Made by a program: the position numbers and the translations under genes | Notes under the pieces: model-generated | What the model saw: the letters and a program-made list of their open reading frames with translations, nothing else | Databases searched by the model: none | Told to the model about the DNA's origin: nothing | Assembly: GCA_035307785.1 (NCBI GenBank) | Contig: DATGHS010000023.1 | Span: 1 to 64,000 of the forward strand | Origin: DATGHS01 sp035307785 | GTDB taxonomy: Bacteria > Planctomycetota > Planctomycetia > Gemmatales > Gemmataceae | Length of the DNA: 64,000 nt | Direction: 5' to 3' | Part shown: in pieces, positions 15,429 through 24,500 of the stretch | Numbering within the stretch: the first letter of the stretch is position 1 | How the letters are laid out: each line of letters begins with the position of its first letter

Positions 15429-16607
15429 TGGAGCGCTGCGTTCTGCGAGAGTAACTTCCCCACCGTATGCCGCACAATGTAATCCACGATATACGCCGGC
15501 GTGTAATACACGCCGCCGGCTTTCTTTACCTCCGGCTTGTCTTCCACCTGATTGCCCGATGCCCGGCCGTCAGGCGGATCACTTTGCCCAGAAACTGCTC
15601 GTACACCTGGCCCAGAATTTCCACCGGCAGCACCGAGAAGTCGTACTGGCTTTGCGGCGGATAGAGTTCATCGATTGTGTTCTTGAGCAGCTTGTCCTCG
15701 ATCTGGAGCTTCGGCGTGATTTCATCGGGCTTGTCGTCGCCGTGCTCCTTGTCGGCCTTGAAGTAGAAGAGGCCGGAGTTGTAGCGGTCGTCGGCCTTGC
15801 GGAAGAGCGTCTTGAGCCGGTCGTAGATGTCTTCACCTTCGCACAGATCGCGCAGCTGGCCGTAATCCTCGATGCCGCGGTCTTCGCACAGGCGCAGGAA
15901 GACGATGCGGTCGATGGTCATTTGCACGGCAAAGTTCAATTCGCGCTGGTCGAGCTTGGGATTGCGCAGGGCGAGGTTCTTGGCCAGGTCGAGCCGCCAT
16001 TTTTCGATGTCGTCGAGCAGTGCCGCGTCTACCGGGGCGGTGCCGCGCTTCTTCTTCGCGGTGTCGGCATATTTGTCGAACGAGCCTTTCTTGATGGCCT
16101 CTTTCGAGAAGACATCGGCAATCTCGTTCCAGCGCTCGGCGTACTCCCTCAAGGAGAGGTAGAGGGTACGAGCCACCGAAGCCTTGTCGCCGTTGCGCGG
16201 CCGAATGCGGCAATCATAAACCGCGAGCTCCTCGAAGTTGGTGAGGATGGACAGCGGCAGCTTGCCGTTCCAGGCGTAGCAGCGTAGCTGATAGGCGGCA
16301 TCAGCGTTATCTTTCAGCCGCACCGCCGGCTTCTTCGCTTCCAAGTAGAATTTGCCGGCTTCGCCATAGCGGAAGAGGTAATCCGCGCCTTGGTGGCGGT
16401 GCCGATCTTGATGGCCGCCTCGTGGACCACGTCTTTGTACTTCTCGGCCGCGCCGCTTTCATTTTCCATGTCCCAGCCGAGACATTTGAAGAGCGAATTG
16501 ATGAACTGTTGGCGCGTTTCCGCTTCCTTGAACGCCTCGGCGTGGTAATCATCGGAGTTGTCTTCGAAGAGCTTCACGAGTTGCAGCACTTTGTCGGGCG
16601 CGGCCAT

Positions 16608-16835
16608 CGTAGGCGGTCCTCGAGGGGAGTTGGAGTGAGGTCGATTGTAGGGCGGCCCATTCAGACAACCAGCGGCTCTCCCATTTTCGGGCCTCCGCAG
16701 TTTTTGTGACCTGTTTGCCGCAAAAGTAGGCACCGACCGGTACAATGCGTAGGTTGCTTTCTTTTGCCAGGTTCGCCCAGATGATCCAGCCCAGGCAACG
16801 AATCGCCCGCGCAAGGGACTGTTGAGGGTTAAGTT
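16608..16835. other. intergenic region between divergent genes
   Basis: The 228 bases between the broken restriction gene and the small plus-strand gene should hold both promoters. I see no palindrome or RNA gene in it. It contains a possible ribosome-binding site (GAGGA on the minus strand) for ATG 16607. Confidence 0.5.
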
Positions 16836-17087
16836 ATGATCCACAGCGACGTACAACTCGACAGCACGCGTTTGGCTCTGGCCAAATTGGAAACTGCCAT
16901 GGCCGACTTGCACAAGCAAAAGGGGAAAATGCATCCCGACCGCTACCGAATGCAGTCGGAACCTATAATCGATGAGATTCAACGCTTGCGCGGTGAAATC
17001 GACGAATACGTGGGAGTAACAGAGGCATTTCGGGATTTGAACGGGAATCCGCACAGCGACCCTGCCACTTCGCCTACGGCACGTTGA
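16836..17087 (+). CDS. small coiled-coil protein, possible antitoxin-type accessory
   Basis: The 83-residue product (MIHSDVQLDSTRLALAKLETAMADLHKQ...) is charged and helical over most of its length, with a second helix IIDEIQRLRGEIDEYVGV. Similar short helical proteins are often found next to toxin-antitoxin or restriction genes in bacteria, but I recognise no named family. Its start follows GAGGGTTAAGTT at a workable distance. It faces away from the restriction gene. It has no obvious partner, since the next genes lie on the opposite strand. Confidence 0.6.
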   Translation: MIHSDVQLDSTRLALAKLETAMADLHKQKGKMHPDRYRMQSEPIIDEIQRLRGEIDEYVGVTEAFRDLNGNPHSDPATSPTAR

Positions 17088-17142
17088 CTCGCCGCATACC
17101 CCCGCTCACCCCAATCCCTCTACCGGCAAGGACGCTCCATTC

Positions 17143-17625
17143 TCAGCATCGCGACTTAATGCCTTGGCCAGCGATGGTCGCCAGCGAAGCGCGGACTTCT
17201 TGAGATGTGAAAAACAACCGCAGCAGATTGTCCATGGCTCGCGACTGAATCTGCACTCCGTTGAGCCAGCGCGAAAGGGTCTCTTCAGCGATTCCGATTT
17301 GGTCCGCTGCATCTTTTTGTGTCATTTCCAGTTGTTCCAGCTCGAAACGAATCTCTTCCGGGGTAAGCAAGTGCAAATGGGCTCGCAACGCTGCCTGAAT
17401 TTGCTCTTCGACTTTTTCCGTGAAGACTTTTTGGCCGCAGTTGCGGCAAACCGGAATCGCCAGCTTTGGAATAGCAAACGAGTATAAGCGACCATCGTGT
17501 CGGACTTCGCCTTCAAAGGGCATGCTGGTCATTTCCACTTCCATCTTGCCGCAATGGCGGCAGCGCCACGGAAAAGCCCGTTGTGCCCCAACCGGCTGGT
17601 TCGATCTTTTTTGATCAGCATTCAT
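17143..17625 (-). CDS. MqsA/HigA-like antitoxin-type regulator (zinc finger plus HTH)
   Basis: This 160-residue protein has a zinc-binding N-terminal domain with two cysteine pairs (CRHC, about residues 22-25, and CRNC, about residues 60-63). A helix-turn-helix of the XRE type follows at about residues 95-135 (LEQLEMTQKDAADQIGIAEETLSRWLNG). This is the arrangement of MqsA and YgiT-type antitoxins, which bind a toxin through the zinc domain and repress the operon through the HTH. Its start overlaps the end of the upstream gene by 11 bases, so the two are coupled. The upstream partner is not a recognisable MqsR. Confidence 0.82.
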   Translation of the reverse strand: MNADQKRSNQPVGAQRAFPWRCRHCGKMEVEMTSMPFEGEVRHDGRLYSFAIPKLAIPVCRNCGQKVFTEKVEEQIQAALRAHLHLLTPEEIRFELEQLEMTQKDAADQIGIAEETLSRWLNGVQIQSRAMDNLLRLFFTSQEVRASLATIAGQGIKSRC

Positions 17626-17977
17626 GGATGTTCACCACCAGGACCCAAGATTCGTCCGGAAGCACCGGCAGCCGGTAATGCAGCCGCCTCTCAATATAAA
17701 CTTCCTTCCCCTGAATCGTTATTCGCAGATCATGATGGAACTCGTAGAGGCCCAACCATTCGGGTCGCCGCTCCGCTTGTTCGTCAATTTCTCCACCAGC
17801 CGCGACGTGCCCATGCATCAGCCGACCAATCTCTTTTAGCGTGAGATTGGTCAACTCTCTTTGCACCCAGCGGAAGGCTTCTTCCGTCAAATCAAACTGG
17901 ATGTAATCGGTGACGGACCAGTTCGCCAACGCATCCCGGTACGCCAACAGCCGGTCAGCGTCAGTCAATGGCGGCAC
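17615..17977 (-). CDS. candidate toxin partner of the MqsA-like regulator
   Basis: The 120-residue product contains LTLKEIGRLMHGHVAAGGEIDEQAERRPEW, then YEFHHDLRITIQGKEVYIERRLHYRLPVLPDESWVLVVNIHEC. The motif GGEID followed by EFHxDLR and a C-terminal VVNIH looks conserved, with His, Asp and Arg residues that could be catalytic. It does not resemble MqsR or HigB in a way I can see. It precedes an MqsA-like antitoxin gene in the same operon and overlaps it by 11 bases, which fits toxin-first type II modules. Toxin activity is inferred from context only. Confidence 0.65.
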   Translation of the reverse strand: MPPLTDADRLLAYRDALANWSVTDYIQFDLTEEAFRWVQRELTNLTLKEIGRLMHGHVAAGGEIDEQAERRPEWLGLYEFHHDLRITIQGKEVYIERRLHYRLPVLPDESWVLVVNIHEC

Positions 17978-18004
17978 GGAAGTCTCCGCTTTAGGAGTGC
18001 ACCT

Positions 18005-18027
18005 GTATCAATCATTTTACTTGATAC
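18005..18027. promoter_or_regulatory. possible operator of the MqsA-like operon
   Basis: Inverted heptamers GTATCAA (18005-18011) and TTGATAC (18021-18027) are separated by nine bases and lie about 30-50 bases upstream of the operon start at 17977. The AT-rich setting fits a promoter-operator bound by the HTH regulator. No experimental support is available. Confidence 0.4.
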
Positions 18028-18063
18028 GATTGATGTATGTCAATTCTACAGAAACCCTCTTCT

Positions 18064-19083
18064 TCACCCCAACCCTTCCAGCGGAGGCAAGTCCAGCAGC
18101 CCGCGGCTCACTCCGAATTCCGCCTCGCGCTCCGGCAGCCAGTAGCGGTAGGGATCGTGGCGGTGGCCGGTGCCGCTGCGCTGAATTCGGCCCTCGTCCA
18201 CGGCGCGGCTCAGCCAGCGCCAGAGCGAAATGCGTGCCGGAGTTTCCTCTCCCTCGGGCCAGCGCTGGGCAATCTGGTCGCGTGTGAGTTTGCGTTCCGC
18301 CTGCGCCAGCACGCGGTGTAGTAATTCCCAGTGACCGCGGAAGTTTTCGTCTTCCTCCTCGCCGCGGGCCAGGTAGTTGCCGTCTTCGGTCCATTCGAGA
18401 ATCAATTGGCGCGGGGTCTCGGAATAACGGGACCACGCCTGAATGCGCCGCCGGCGGTCGGCCGACTGGGAGCAACCATACCAGTGCATTTCCATCAGAA
18501 TATCGACGAAGCCCGCCAGCGCGCCGCTGCCCCGCGCCATCTTGCCGTCGGCGGAGGTCGCCTTGCGCGTGTGGTGCAGAATCAGCACGGCCATGCCCTG
18601 CGTCAACAGTTGCTGCAGGGGCAGCAGCGCTTCGGCCATGATGATGGCGTCGTTTTCACTGCGGCCCGGCAGGAAGGAAATCAGCGGATCAATGACGAGC
18701 AGATCGAGACCGGCGGTGGCGTGCTGTTCGGCGAGCTGGTCGATGAGTGCGGCCCATTCCTCATTTGTCGGCTTGCCGCGAAAGGGCCGGCAGACCAGGC
18801 CAATGTGGTCGCCAAAGTGAAATCGCTGGTGCCGCATTTGCCACAGGGCCGGGCTTTCTTCGGAAAGCACCACTGCGCGCGCCGGCTTTACAGCGAGTCC
18901 GGCCAACTCGCCGCCCGTTTGGAGTCGCGCCAGGAGTGCGGCCAGCAAGGTGGTCTTGCCGGCTTTCCACTGGCTGGCCAGCAGCGTGATGTTGCCGGCC
19001 GCTAGGTATCCGTGCCAAAGCCATTCGGCAGTGGCTTGTTCGTGCCATTCATGGGGTGCAAGAATCGTAAGCGGAGTGGACAT
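18064..19083 (-). CDS. RepA-like AAA ATPase (AAA_25 type) with C-terminal winged helix
   Basis: The 339-residue product has Walker A LASQWKAGKTTLL near residue 35 and Walker B LDLLVIDPLISFLPG, followed by LILHHTRKA. This is the pattern of RepA/DnaB-like hexameric ATPases (AAA_25) often found on plasmids, phages and integrated elements. The C-terminal 100 residues (LLHRVLAQAERKLTRDQIAQRWP...) look like a winged-helix DNA-binding domain. I start at ATG 19083 because the family begins just before the Walker A strand and an AGGTC-type site precedes it. No primase or integrase gene is adjacent, so it may be the remnant of a mobile element. Confidence 0.83.
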   Translation of the reverse strand: MSTPLTILAPHEWHEQATAEWLWHGYLAAGNITLLASQWKAGKTTLLAALLARLQTGGELAGLAVKPARAVVLSEESPALWQMRHQRFHFGDHIGLVCRPFRGKPTNEEWAALIDQLAEQHATAGLDLLVIDPLISFLPGRSENDAIIMAEALLPLQQLLTQGMAVLILHHTRKATSADGKMARGSGALAGFVDILMEMHWYGCSQSADRRRRIQAWSRYSETPRQLILEWTEDGNYLARGEEEDENFRGHWELLHRVLAQAERKLTRDQIAQRWPEGEETPARISLWRWLSRAVDEGRIQRSGTGHRHDPYRYWLPEREAEFGVSRGLLDLPPLEGLG

Positions 19084-19202
19084 GATGACCTGGTAAGTAG
19101 GGAAAGTGAAAATGGGCCCGAGACGTGCCCGGCCGATCTCGGCCGCCATGAACGGGGCGCCGGAAGAATCGGCCAATCAAGTATAGGATACGTTTGTTCA
19201 TT

Positions 19203-19281
19203 TGTCATTCAAAAATCGGTTTGATTTCACGAAAAATGGTTTCGTTTCATGGGGGGAGTGTGTGTTTACGTGAAACGGAAA
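19203..19281 (-). repeat. 79-base conserved intergenic element, copy A
   Basis: On the minus strand this sequence matches 39950-40028 at 69 of 79 positions without gaps. It contains CACTCCCCCCATGAAACGAA, AACCATTTTTCGTGAAATC and ATTTTTGAATGACA. It lies 120 bases upstream of the RepA-like ATPase start, in the same orientation relative to that gene as copy B has to the MFS gene. Confidence 0.85.
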
Positions 19282-19416
19282 CGAAACGCGCCGGCGGCCG
19301 GCTTTTTCCCATCCCGTCCTTGCCTTGGCATGCTCACTCTGGCACAATATCAGGGTTGCACTCCCGCCGCTGAACTCTTCTGCCTTCCTGTTGTATTTGT
19401 GCTGAGGAACCTCTCC

Positions 19417-20892
19417 ATGACGTGGCTTCGTCATTTGTTGGCGCTTGGAATTGCCGCTGCGGTGCTATCGCCGCTAGTCGCTGCCGAGCCGGCCAAGGAC
19501 GCCCCAAAGGCGAAGGTCAGCTATTACAAAGACATTCGCCCAATCATGCAAATCCATTGCCAGGGCTGCCATCAGGCGGCCAAGGCTCAGGGCGGGTACG
19601 TGCTGACCGATTACGGCGAGATGTTCCAGAAGGGCAATACGGGCAAGGATCCCATCGTGAAGGGCAAACCCGAGGCGAGCCTGTTGCTGCACCAGCTGCT
19701 ACCGCAAGCCGGCAAGCCGCCCGCCATGCCCAAAGATAAAGAGCCGCTGGCGCCGATGCAGATCGACAAGATCAAGCAATGGATCGCCGAAGGCGCCGAG
19801 GACGACACTCCGGCTTCCGTCCGCAAAGTCCAAATCGACGACGAGCATCCGCCGGTTTATGATCTGCCGCCCGTGATTACGTGCGTGCAGTTTTCGCCAG
19901 ACGGAAGCCTCCTGGCCGTTTCGGGCTATCACGAAGTGCTGCTGCACAAGCCCGATGGCTCCGGAATTGTCGCCCGGCTCATTGGCACCTCCGAGCGCAT
20001 CAATTCCCTTGCGTTTTCGCCGGATGGAAAGACGCTTGCGGTCACGGGCGGCAACCCTGGCCGGTTCGGGGAAATCCAGCTTTGGAACGTCGCCAAGAAA
20101 GAATTGAAGCTTTCCGTGCCGATGACCTTCGACACCATCAACGGTGTAAGCTGGTCGCCCGATGGCTCCAAGATCGCCTTTGGTTGCGATGACAACACGC
20201 TCCGGGCCGTCGATGCTAAAACCGGCCAGCAAGTGCTCTTCCAGGGCGCGCACAACGACTGGGTGCTCGACACCACATTTTCGCTCGATGGCACATTCCT
20301 GGTTTCCGTCAGCCGCGACCGCAGCATGAAACTCACGGAAGTTTCCACCCAGCGCTTCATCGACAATGTCACCAGCATCACGCCCGGCGCGCTTAAGGGC
20401 GGCCTGGGGGCGGTGGCATTGCGGCCGCTGGCCGAGCGCAAGATGGTGAAGCGCGACCTGGAAACCGGCGGCGGCGAGCAGTTGTACAACGAACTGCTCA
20501 ACGGCGGGGCCGACGGCATACCCCGGCTCTACAAAATGCATCGTGAAAGCAAGCGCGTGATCGGCGACGATGCCAACAAGATTCGCGAATTCGAAAAGAT
20601 GCCGGGCCGCATTTATGCGTTGGCGTTTAACAAAGACGGCAGCTTGTTCGCGGCCGGCAGCAGTAATGATGGCAGCGGCGAAGTGCGCGTGTACCAAACC
20701 AACGACGGTAAGCGCGTAAGCACCTTCGAGGGCGAACGCGGTGGAGTGTACACGGTCGCCTGGCGGCCCGACGGCAAGGCCGTCGCCAGCGCCGGCTTTG
20801 ACGGCGTCGTAAGAATCAACGATCCGATGACCGGGAAGTTGATTAAGGAGTTTGTGCCGGTGCCGATCAGCGCCAAAGCAGCAACGAAATAA
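19417..20892 (+). CDS. planctomycete-type c-type cytochrome domain protein with WD40 repeats
   Basis: The 491-residue product starts at ATG 19417 with a signal peptide (MTWLRHLLALGIAAAVLSPLVAA). Next comes a planctomycete cytochrome C domain with the haem motif CQGCH and the usual KGKPEASLLLHQL and IDKIKQWIAEGAEDD segments (about residues 25-140). The rest is a WD40 beta-propeller with several FSPDGxxLA repeats (CVQFSPDGSLLAVSG, LAFSPDGKTLAVTG, VSWSPDGSKIAFG, VAWRPDGKAVASAG). It is exported and probably binds haem c. Such proteins pair with DUF1549/DUF1553 proteins, as here two genes downstream. The redox partner is unknown. Confidence 0.92.
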   Translation: MTWLRHLLALGIAAAVLSPLVAAEPAKDAPKAKVSYYKDIRPIMQIHCQGCHQAAKAQGGYVLTDYGEMFQKGNTGKDPIVKGKPEASLLLHQLLPQAGKPPAMPKDKEPLAPMQIDKIKQWIAEGAEDDTPASVRKVQIDDEHPPVYDLPPVITCVQFSPDGSLLAVSGYHEVLLHKPDGSGIVARLIGTSERINSLAFSPDGKTLAVTGGNPGRFGEIQLWNVAKKELKLSVPMTFDTINGVSWSPDGSKIAFGCDDNTLRAVDAKTGQQVLFQGAHNDWVLDTTFSLDGTFLVSVSRDRSMKLTEVSTQRFIDNVTSITPGALKGGLGAVALRPLAERKMVKRDLETGGGEQLYNELLNGGADGIPRLYKMHRESKRVIGDDANKIREFEKMPGRIYALAFNKDGSLFAAGSSNDGSGEVRVYQTNDGKRVSTFEGERGGVYTVAWRPDGKAVASAGFDGVVRINDPMTGKLIKEFVPVPISAKAATK

Positions 20893-20902
20893 GGAAGTTC
20901 TG

Positions 20903-21529
20903 ATGTCGATGGTGGCCCGAACAACTCGATCCCGCACCTATGGACCGGAATGCCACGGCCGGCGAATGTCCTACGAAGAATTTGCATCGGCCCCGTGGCA
21001 GGAGGGTTACCAATATGAATTGATTCACGGGACAATCGTAGTGGCCGCGCTACCAAGGACTTCGCACGACTTATTGGATGATTGGTTAAGCGAAGTATTG
21101 AGATCCTACAAACGGTCGCATCCTGAAATCATCAACTATGTTTCGACCGCGCCGCGTATCGTCATTCGCGAGGTGGATCTGCCAACTTGCCCAGAACCAG
21201 ATATTGCTGCATACCGCGACCTACCGCTCCACCTGCCGTGGGACGAATTGGATTGGCGGGACTATAGCCCAATTCTGGTCGTTGAGATTATTTCGGAAGA
21301 TAATGCCTGGAAAGATTTGGACCGAAACGTCGATCTCTATTTGCAAATTCCGTCCATTCGCGAATACTGGATCGTTGATCCGCGCGAAAGTGCCGATCGG
21401 CCTAGCATGATCGTCTACCGCCGTCGTGGTAAGAATTGGCAGAAGCCAATTTACGTGGCTTACCAAGAGACTTACACGACCAAACTACTGCCCGGTTTTG
21501 CTTTAGTGATGGATCCGCATCAACGTTAG
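20903..21529 (+). CDS. Uma2 family protein (PD-(D/E)xK nuclease fold)
   Basis: This 208-residue protein matches the Uma2 family, formerly DUF820. It has RMSYEEFAS...YELIHGTIV near the N-terminus, CPEPDIAAYRD and ILVVEIISEDN (the PD and E elements of the nuclease core), and the C-terminal REYWIVDPRE. Uma2 proteins are assigned to the restriction-endonuclease-like fold, but their role is not known; they are numerous in cyanobacteria and planctomycetes. The start at 20903 follows AAGGAAG. The gene sits between two cytochrome-related genes, on the same strand and closely spaced, an odd position for a nuclease-like protein. Confidence 0.9.
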   Translation: MSMVARTTRSRTYGPECHGRRMSYEEFASAPWQEGYQYELIHGTIVVAALPRTSHDLLDDWLSEVLRSYKRSHPEIINYVSTAPRIVIREVDLPTCPEPDIAAYRDLPLHLPWDELDWRDYSPILVVEIISEDNAWKDLDRNVDLYLQIPSIREYWIVDPRESADRPSMIVYRRRGKNWQKPIYVAYQETYTTKLLPGFALVMDPHQR

Positions 21530-21564
21530 GACGCGATTTGCTTGCTTTTTCACGAGAACCTCCG

Positions 21565-24500
21565 ATGAACGCGAAATCTCTCCATGGCGCTTTCGTATTG
21601 GCAATCGGCAATCTGGTGCTGTTCGGCCAAGCGCTTCCGGCTCAGGAAAAGCTGCCCGCCGGCGCTCAAGTCGTTCGCCTGGAAGCCGCGCCGGCTTCCG
21701 TGGAATTGAAGCAGCCCTACGACTATCGCCAGTTGCTCATCACGGCCCACCTCGCAACCGGCGAAAAGCTCGATGCCACGCGCATGGTCGCGATAACCGC
21801 GCCCGCGTGCGTCAAAGTCTCGCCCACCGGCCAGGTGCGCCCCGCGGCCGACGGGCAGGGTGAGTTGACGTTCGCGTTGGCTGGTCAGTCCGCGAAAATT
21901 CCTGTGAAAGTGACAGGCCAAAAAGAGAAGTATGCTGTCAGTTTCGTGCGTGACGTGATGCCGACCCTTTCGAAGATCGGCTGCAACGCCGGCACCTGTC
22001 ACGGAGCCGCGGAAGGTAAGAACGGCTTCAAACTCAGCCTTCGCGGCTATGACCCGTTGCTCGACTATCGTTCGCTGATCGACGATCTCGAAGGCCGGCG
22101 TTTCAACCGGGCGGCCCCCGACCGGAGCTTGATGCTGCTCAAACCGTCCGGCGGCGTGCCGCACGTCGGCGGCGTGCTGATGCAGCCGGGCCAGCCGCAC
22201 TACGAATTGCTCCGCACCTGGATTGCCGAAGGCGTGGTCTTCGACCCCAAAGCGCCGCGCGTCGCGAAGATAGAAATCGGCCCCAAAGGACCCGTGCTAC
22301 CCTTGCCGGGAATGAAGCAGCAAATGACGATCATGGCAACTTACAGCGACGGCTCGGTGCGCGACGTCACAGCCGAGGCCTTTGTCGAAAGCAGCAACAC
22401 CGAAATCGCTACGGTGGACAAAGGCGCTCTCGTGACGGGCGTCCGCCGCGGCGAGGCCACCATGCTCGCTCGCTATGAGGGAAATTACGACGCCAGCACG
22501 CTCATCGTCATGGGCGACCGCACCGGCTTCGCCTGGCATGAAGTGCCGCCGAATAATTACATCGACGAATTCGTGTACGAGAAGCTGAAGCGGATGAAGA
22601 TTCTGCCCAGCGAATTGTGCACCGACGAAGATTTCTTGCGCCGGGTGTACCTCGACCTCACGGGCTTACCGCCGACGCCCGAACAAGTGCGCGCGTTCGT
22701 GGCGGACGCCCGGCCCACCAAGGTGAAGCGCGACGAAGTGATCGACCGGCTAGTCGGCAGCCCAGAGTATGTCGAACACTGGACAAACAAATGGGCCGAC
22801 CTGCTTCAGGTTAATCGCAAGTTCCTTGGCGAAAAAGGCGCCACCTCGTTGCGCACCTGGATTCGCGCCGCCATCGGCAAGAACCTACCGTATGACGATT
22901 TCGCCCGCGAAATCCTCACCGCCAGTGGCTCGAACATCGACAATCCGCCCGCCGCGTATTACAAGGTGCTCCGCAATGCCGATTCGGCCATGGAAAACAC
23001 CACTCAGCTATTCTTGGCTATTCGCTTCAACTGCAACAAGTGCCATGATCATCCGTTCGAACGCTGGACCCAGGACCAGTATTATCAACTGGCTTCCTTC
23101 TTTGCGCAATTTGGCCTGAAGGAAGACCCGGCCTACAAGGGCCAGAAGATTGGCGGCACCGACGTAGAAGCGCCGAAGCCGCTGGTCGAGATCGTATTCG
23201 ACAAGAAGGACGGCGAAGTCACGCAAATTCGGACCGGGCAGTTGGCCAAGCCGACCTTCCCGTTTACGCACAAGGACATGCCCAAGGCGGATCTGCCGCG
23301 ACGGCAGCAATTGTCGCAATGGATCACGTCGAAGGATAACCCGTACTTCGCCAAAAGCTACGTCAACCGGCTGTGGGCATATCTTCTCGGCGTCGGCTTG
23401 ATCGAACCCATTGATGACATTCGCGCCGGCAATCCGCCCAGTAACCCGGCCCTGCTCGACAAGCTGACGAGCGATTTCATCAGTAGCGGCTTCAATGTCC
23501 AGCACCTGGTGAAGCTGATTTGTAAGTCGCGCGCCTACCAGCACAGCATTGAAACTAACCAATGGAACAGCGACGACGATCTGAACTACTCACATGCCAT
23601 GGCTCGGCGCTTGCCGGCCGAGGTGCTGTTCGACGCCATTCACCAGGCAACCGGCTCCATGCCGAAACTTCCCGGCCTGCCGCCCGGTGCCCGGGCCGCG
23701 CAACTGCTCGACTCGAACGTGCCGATTCCGGGCGGCTTCCTCGATCTCTTCGGCAAGCCGCCGCGCGAAAGCGCCTGCGAGTGCGAGCGCTCCAACAGCA
23801 TGATGCTTGGACCCGTGCTGAACCTGGTTAACGGCCCCATTGTCGGCGATGCCTTGAAGGATCCGGTGAACAAGATCGCGCAGCTGGTCGCAAAGGAGAA
23901 AGACGACAACAAGCTCGTGCAGGAATTGTTCCTGATGATCATGAGCCGCAAAGCCACGACGGAAGAGCAAGAGGCAGGAATCAAGGCGCTGCATGCCTCG
24001 CGTGAGGATTTCGCGCGCCTGCAAGCGCTGCACAAGCAAAAAGAAGAGGCTTTCAAAGCTTACGAAGCGCAACTTCCCGCGAAACAGGCGGAGTGGGAAA
24101 AGAAGTTCGGCCAGCCCATCACCTGGTCGCCGTTGGAGCTCGGCGAATTGAAAGCCAAGGCCGGAGCCACGCTTGCGAAGCAGTCGGATGGCTCGGTCCT
24201 CGCGGGCGGCACCAACGGCTTCCCGGAAATCTACACGATCACCGCGACCAGTAAGCTTCAAGGTATCACCGCATTCCGCCTGGAAGCGCTCACCGATCCA
24301 AGCTTGCCGAAGAACGGCCCCGGTCGGGCCGGCAGCAACGGCAACTTCGTTCTGAACGAGTTCAAGGTGTCGGCTTACAAGACCGGCGACAAAGGACCCG
24401 GCAAGCCAACGAAGTTCGACAAGGCAATGGCCGATTTTTCGCAAACCGGTTGGGATGTGAGTGGCGCCATCGACAACAACCCGGCCACTGGCTGGGCCAT

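Larger units (their letters stand above)
13519..16607 (-). pseudogene. broken type IIG restriction-modification enzyme (nuclease, methylase and recognition domain)
   Basis: A gene of about 1,000 codons starting at ATG 16607 is now split across frames. The N-terminal part (MAAPDKVLQLVKLFEDNSDD) leads to a PD-(D/E)xK nuclease motif that would read PDYLFRYGEAGKFYLEAKKP; a lost base near 16385 breaks the frame in the Pro codon of this motif. A second one-base loss lies near 15550, between LGKVIRLTAGH and EDKPEVKKAGGVYYTP. A 65-base REP-like palindrome at 15364-15428 breaks the frame between VGKLL and LRILDPACGSGSFLLGAYQ. Methylase motifs DPACGSGSF and NPPYVR, and a C-terminal recognition-type domain ending YELYGLTEEEIRIVE, remain readable. 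The methylase and recognition part is open from about 15360 to 13519 but lacks its own normal start. Confidence 0.9.
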
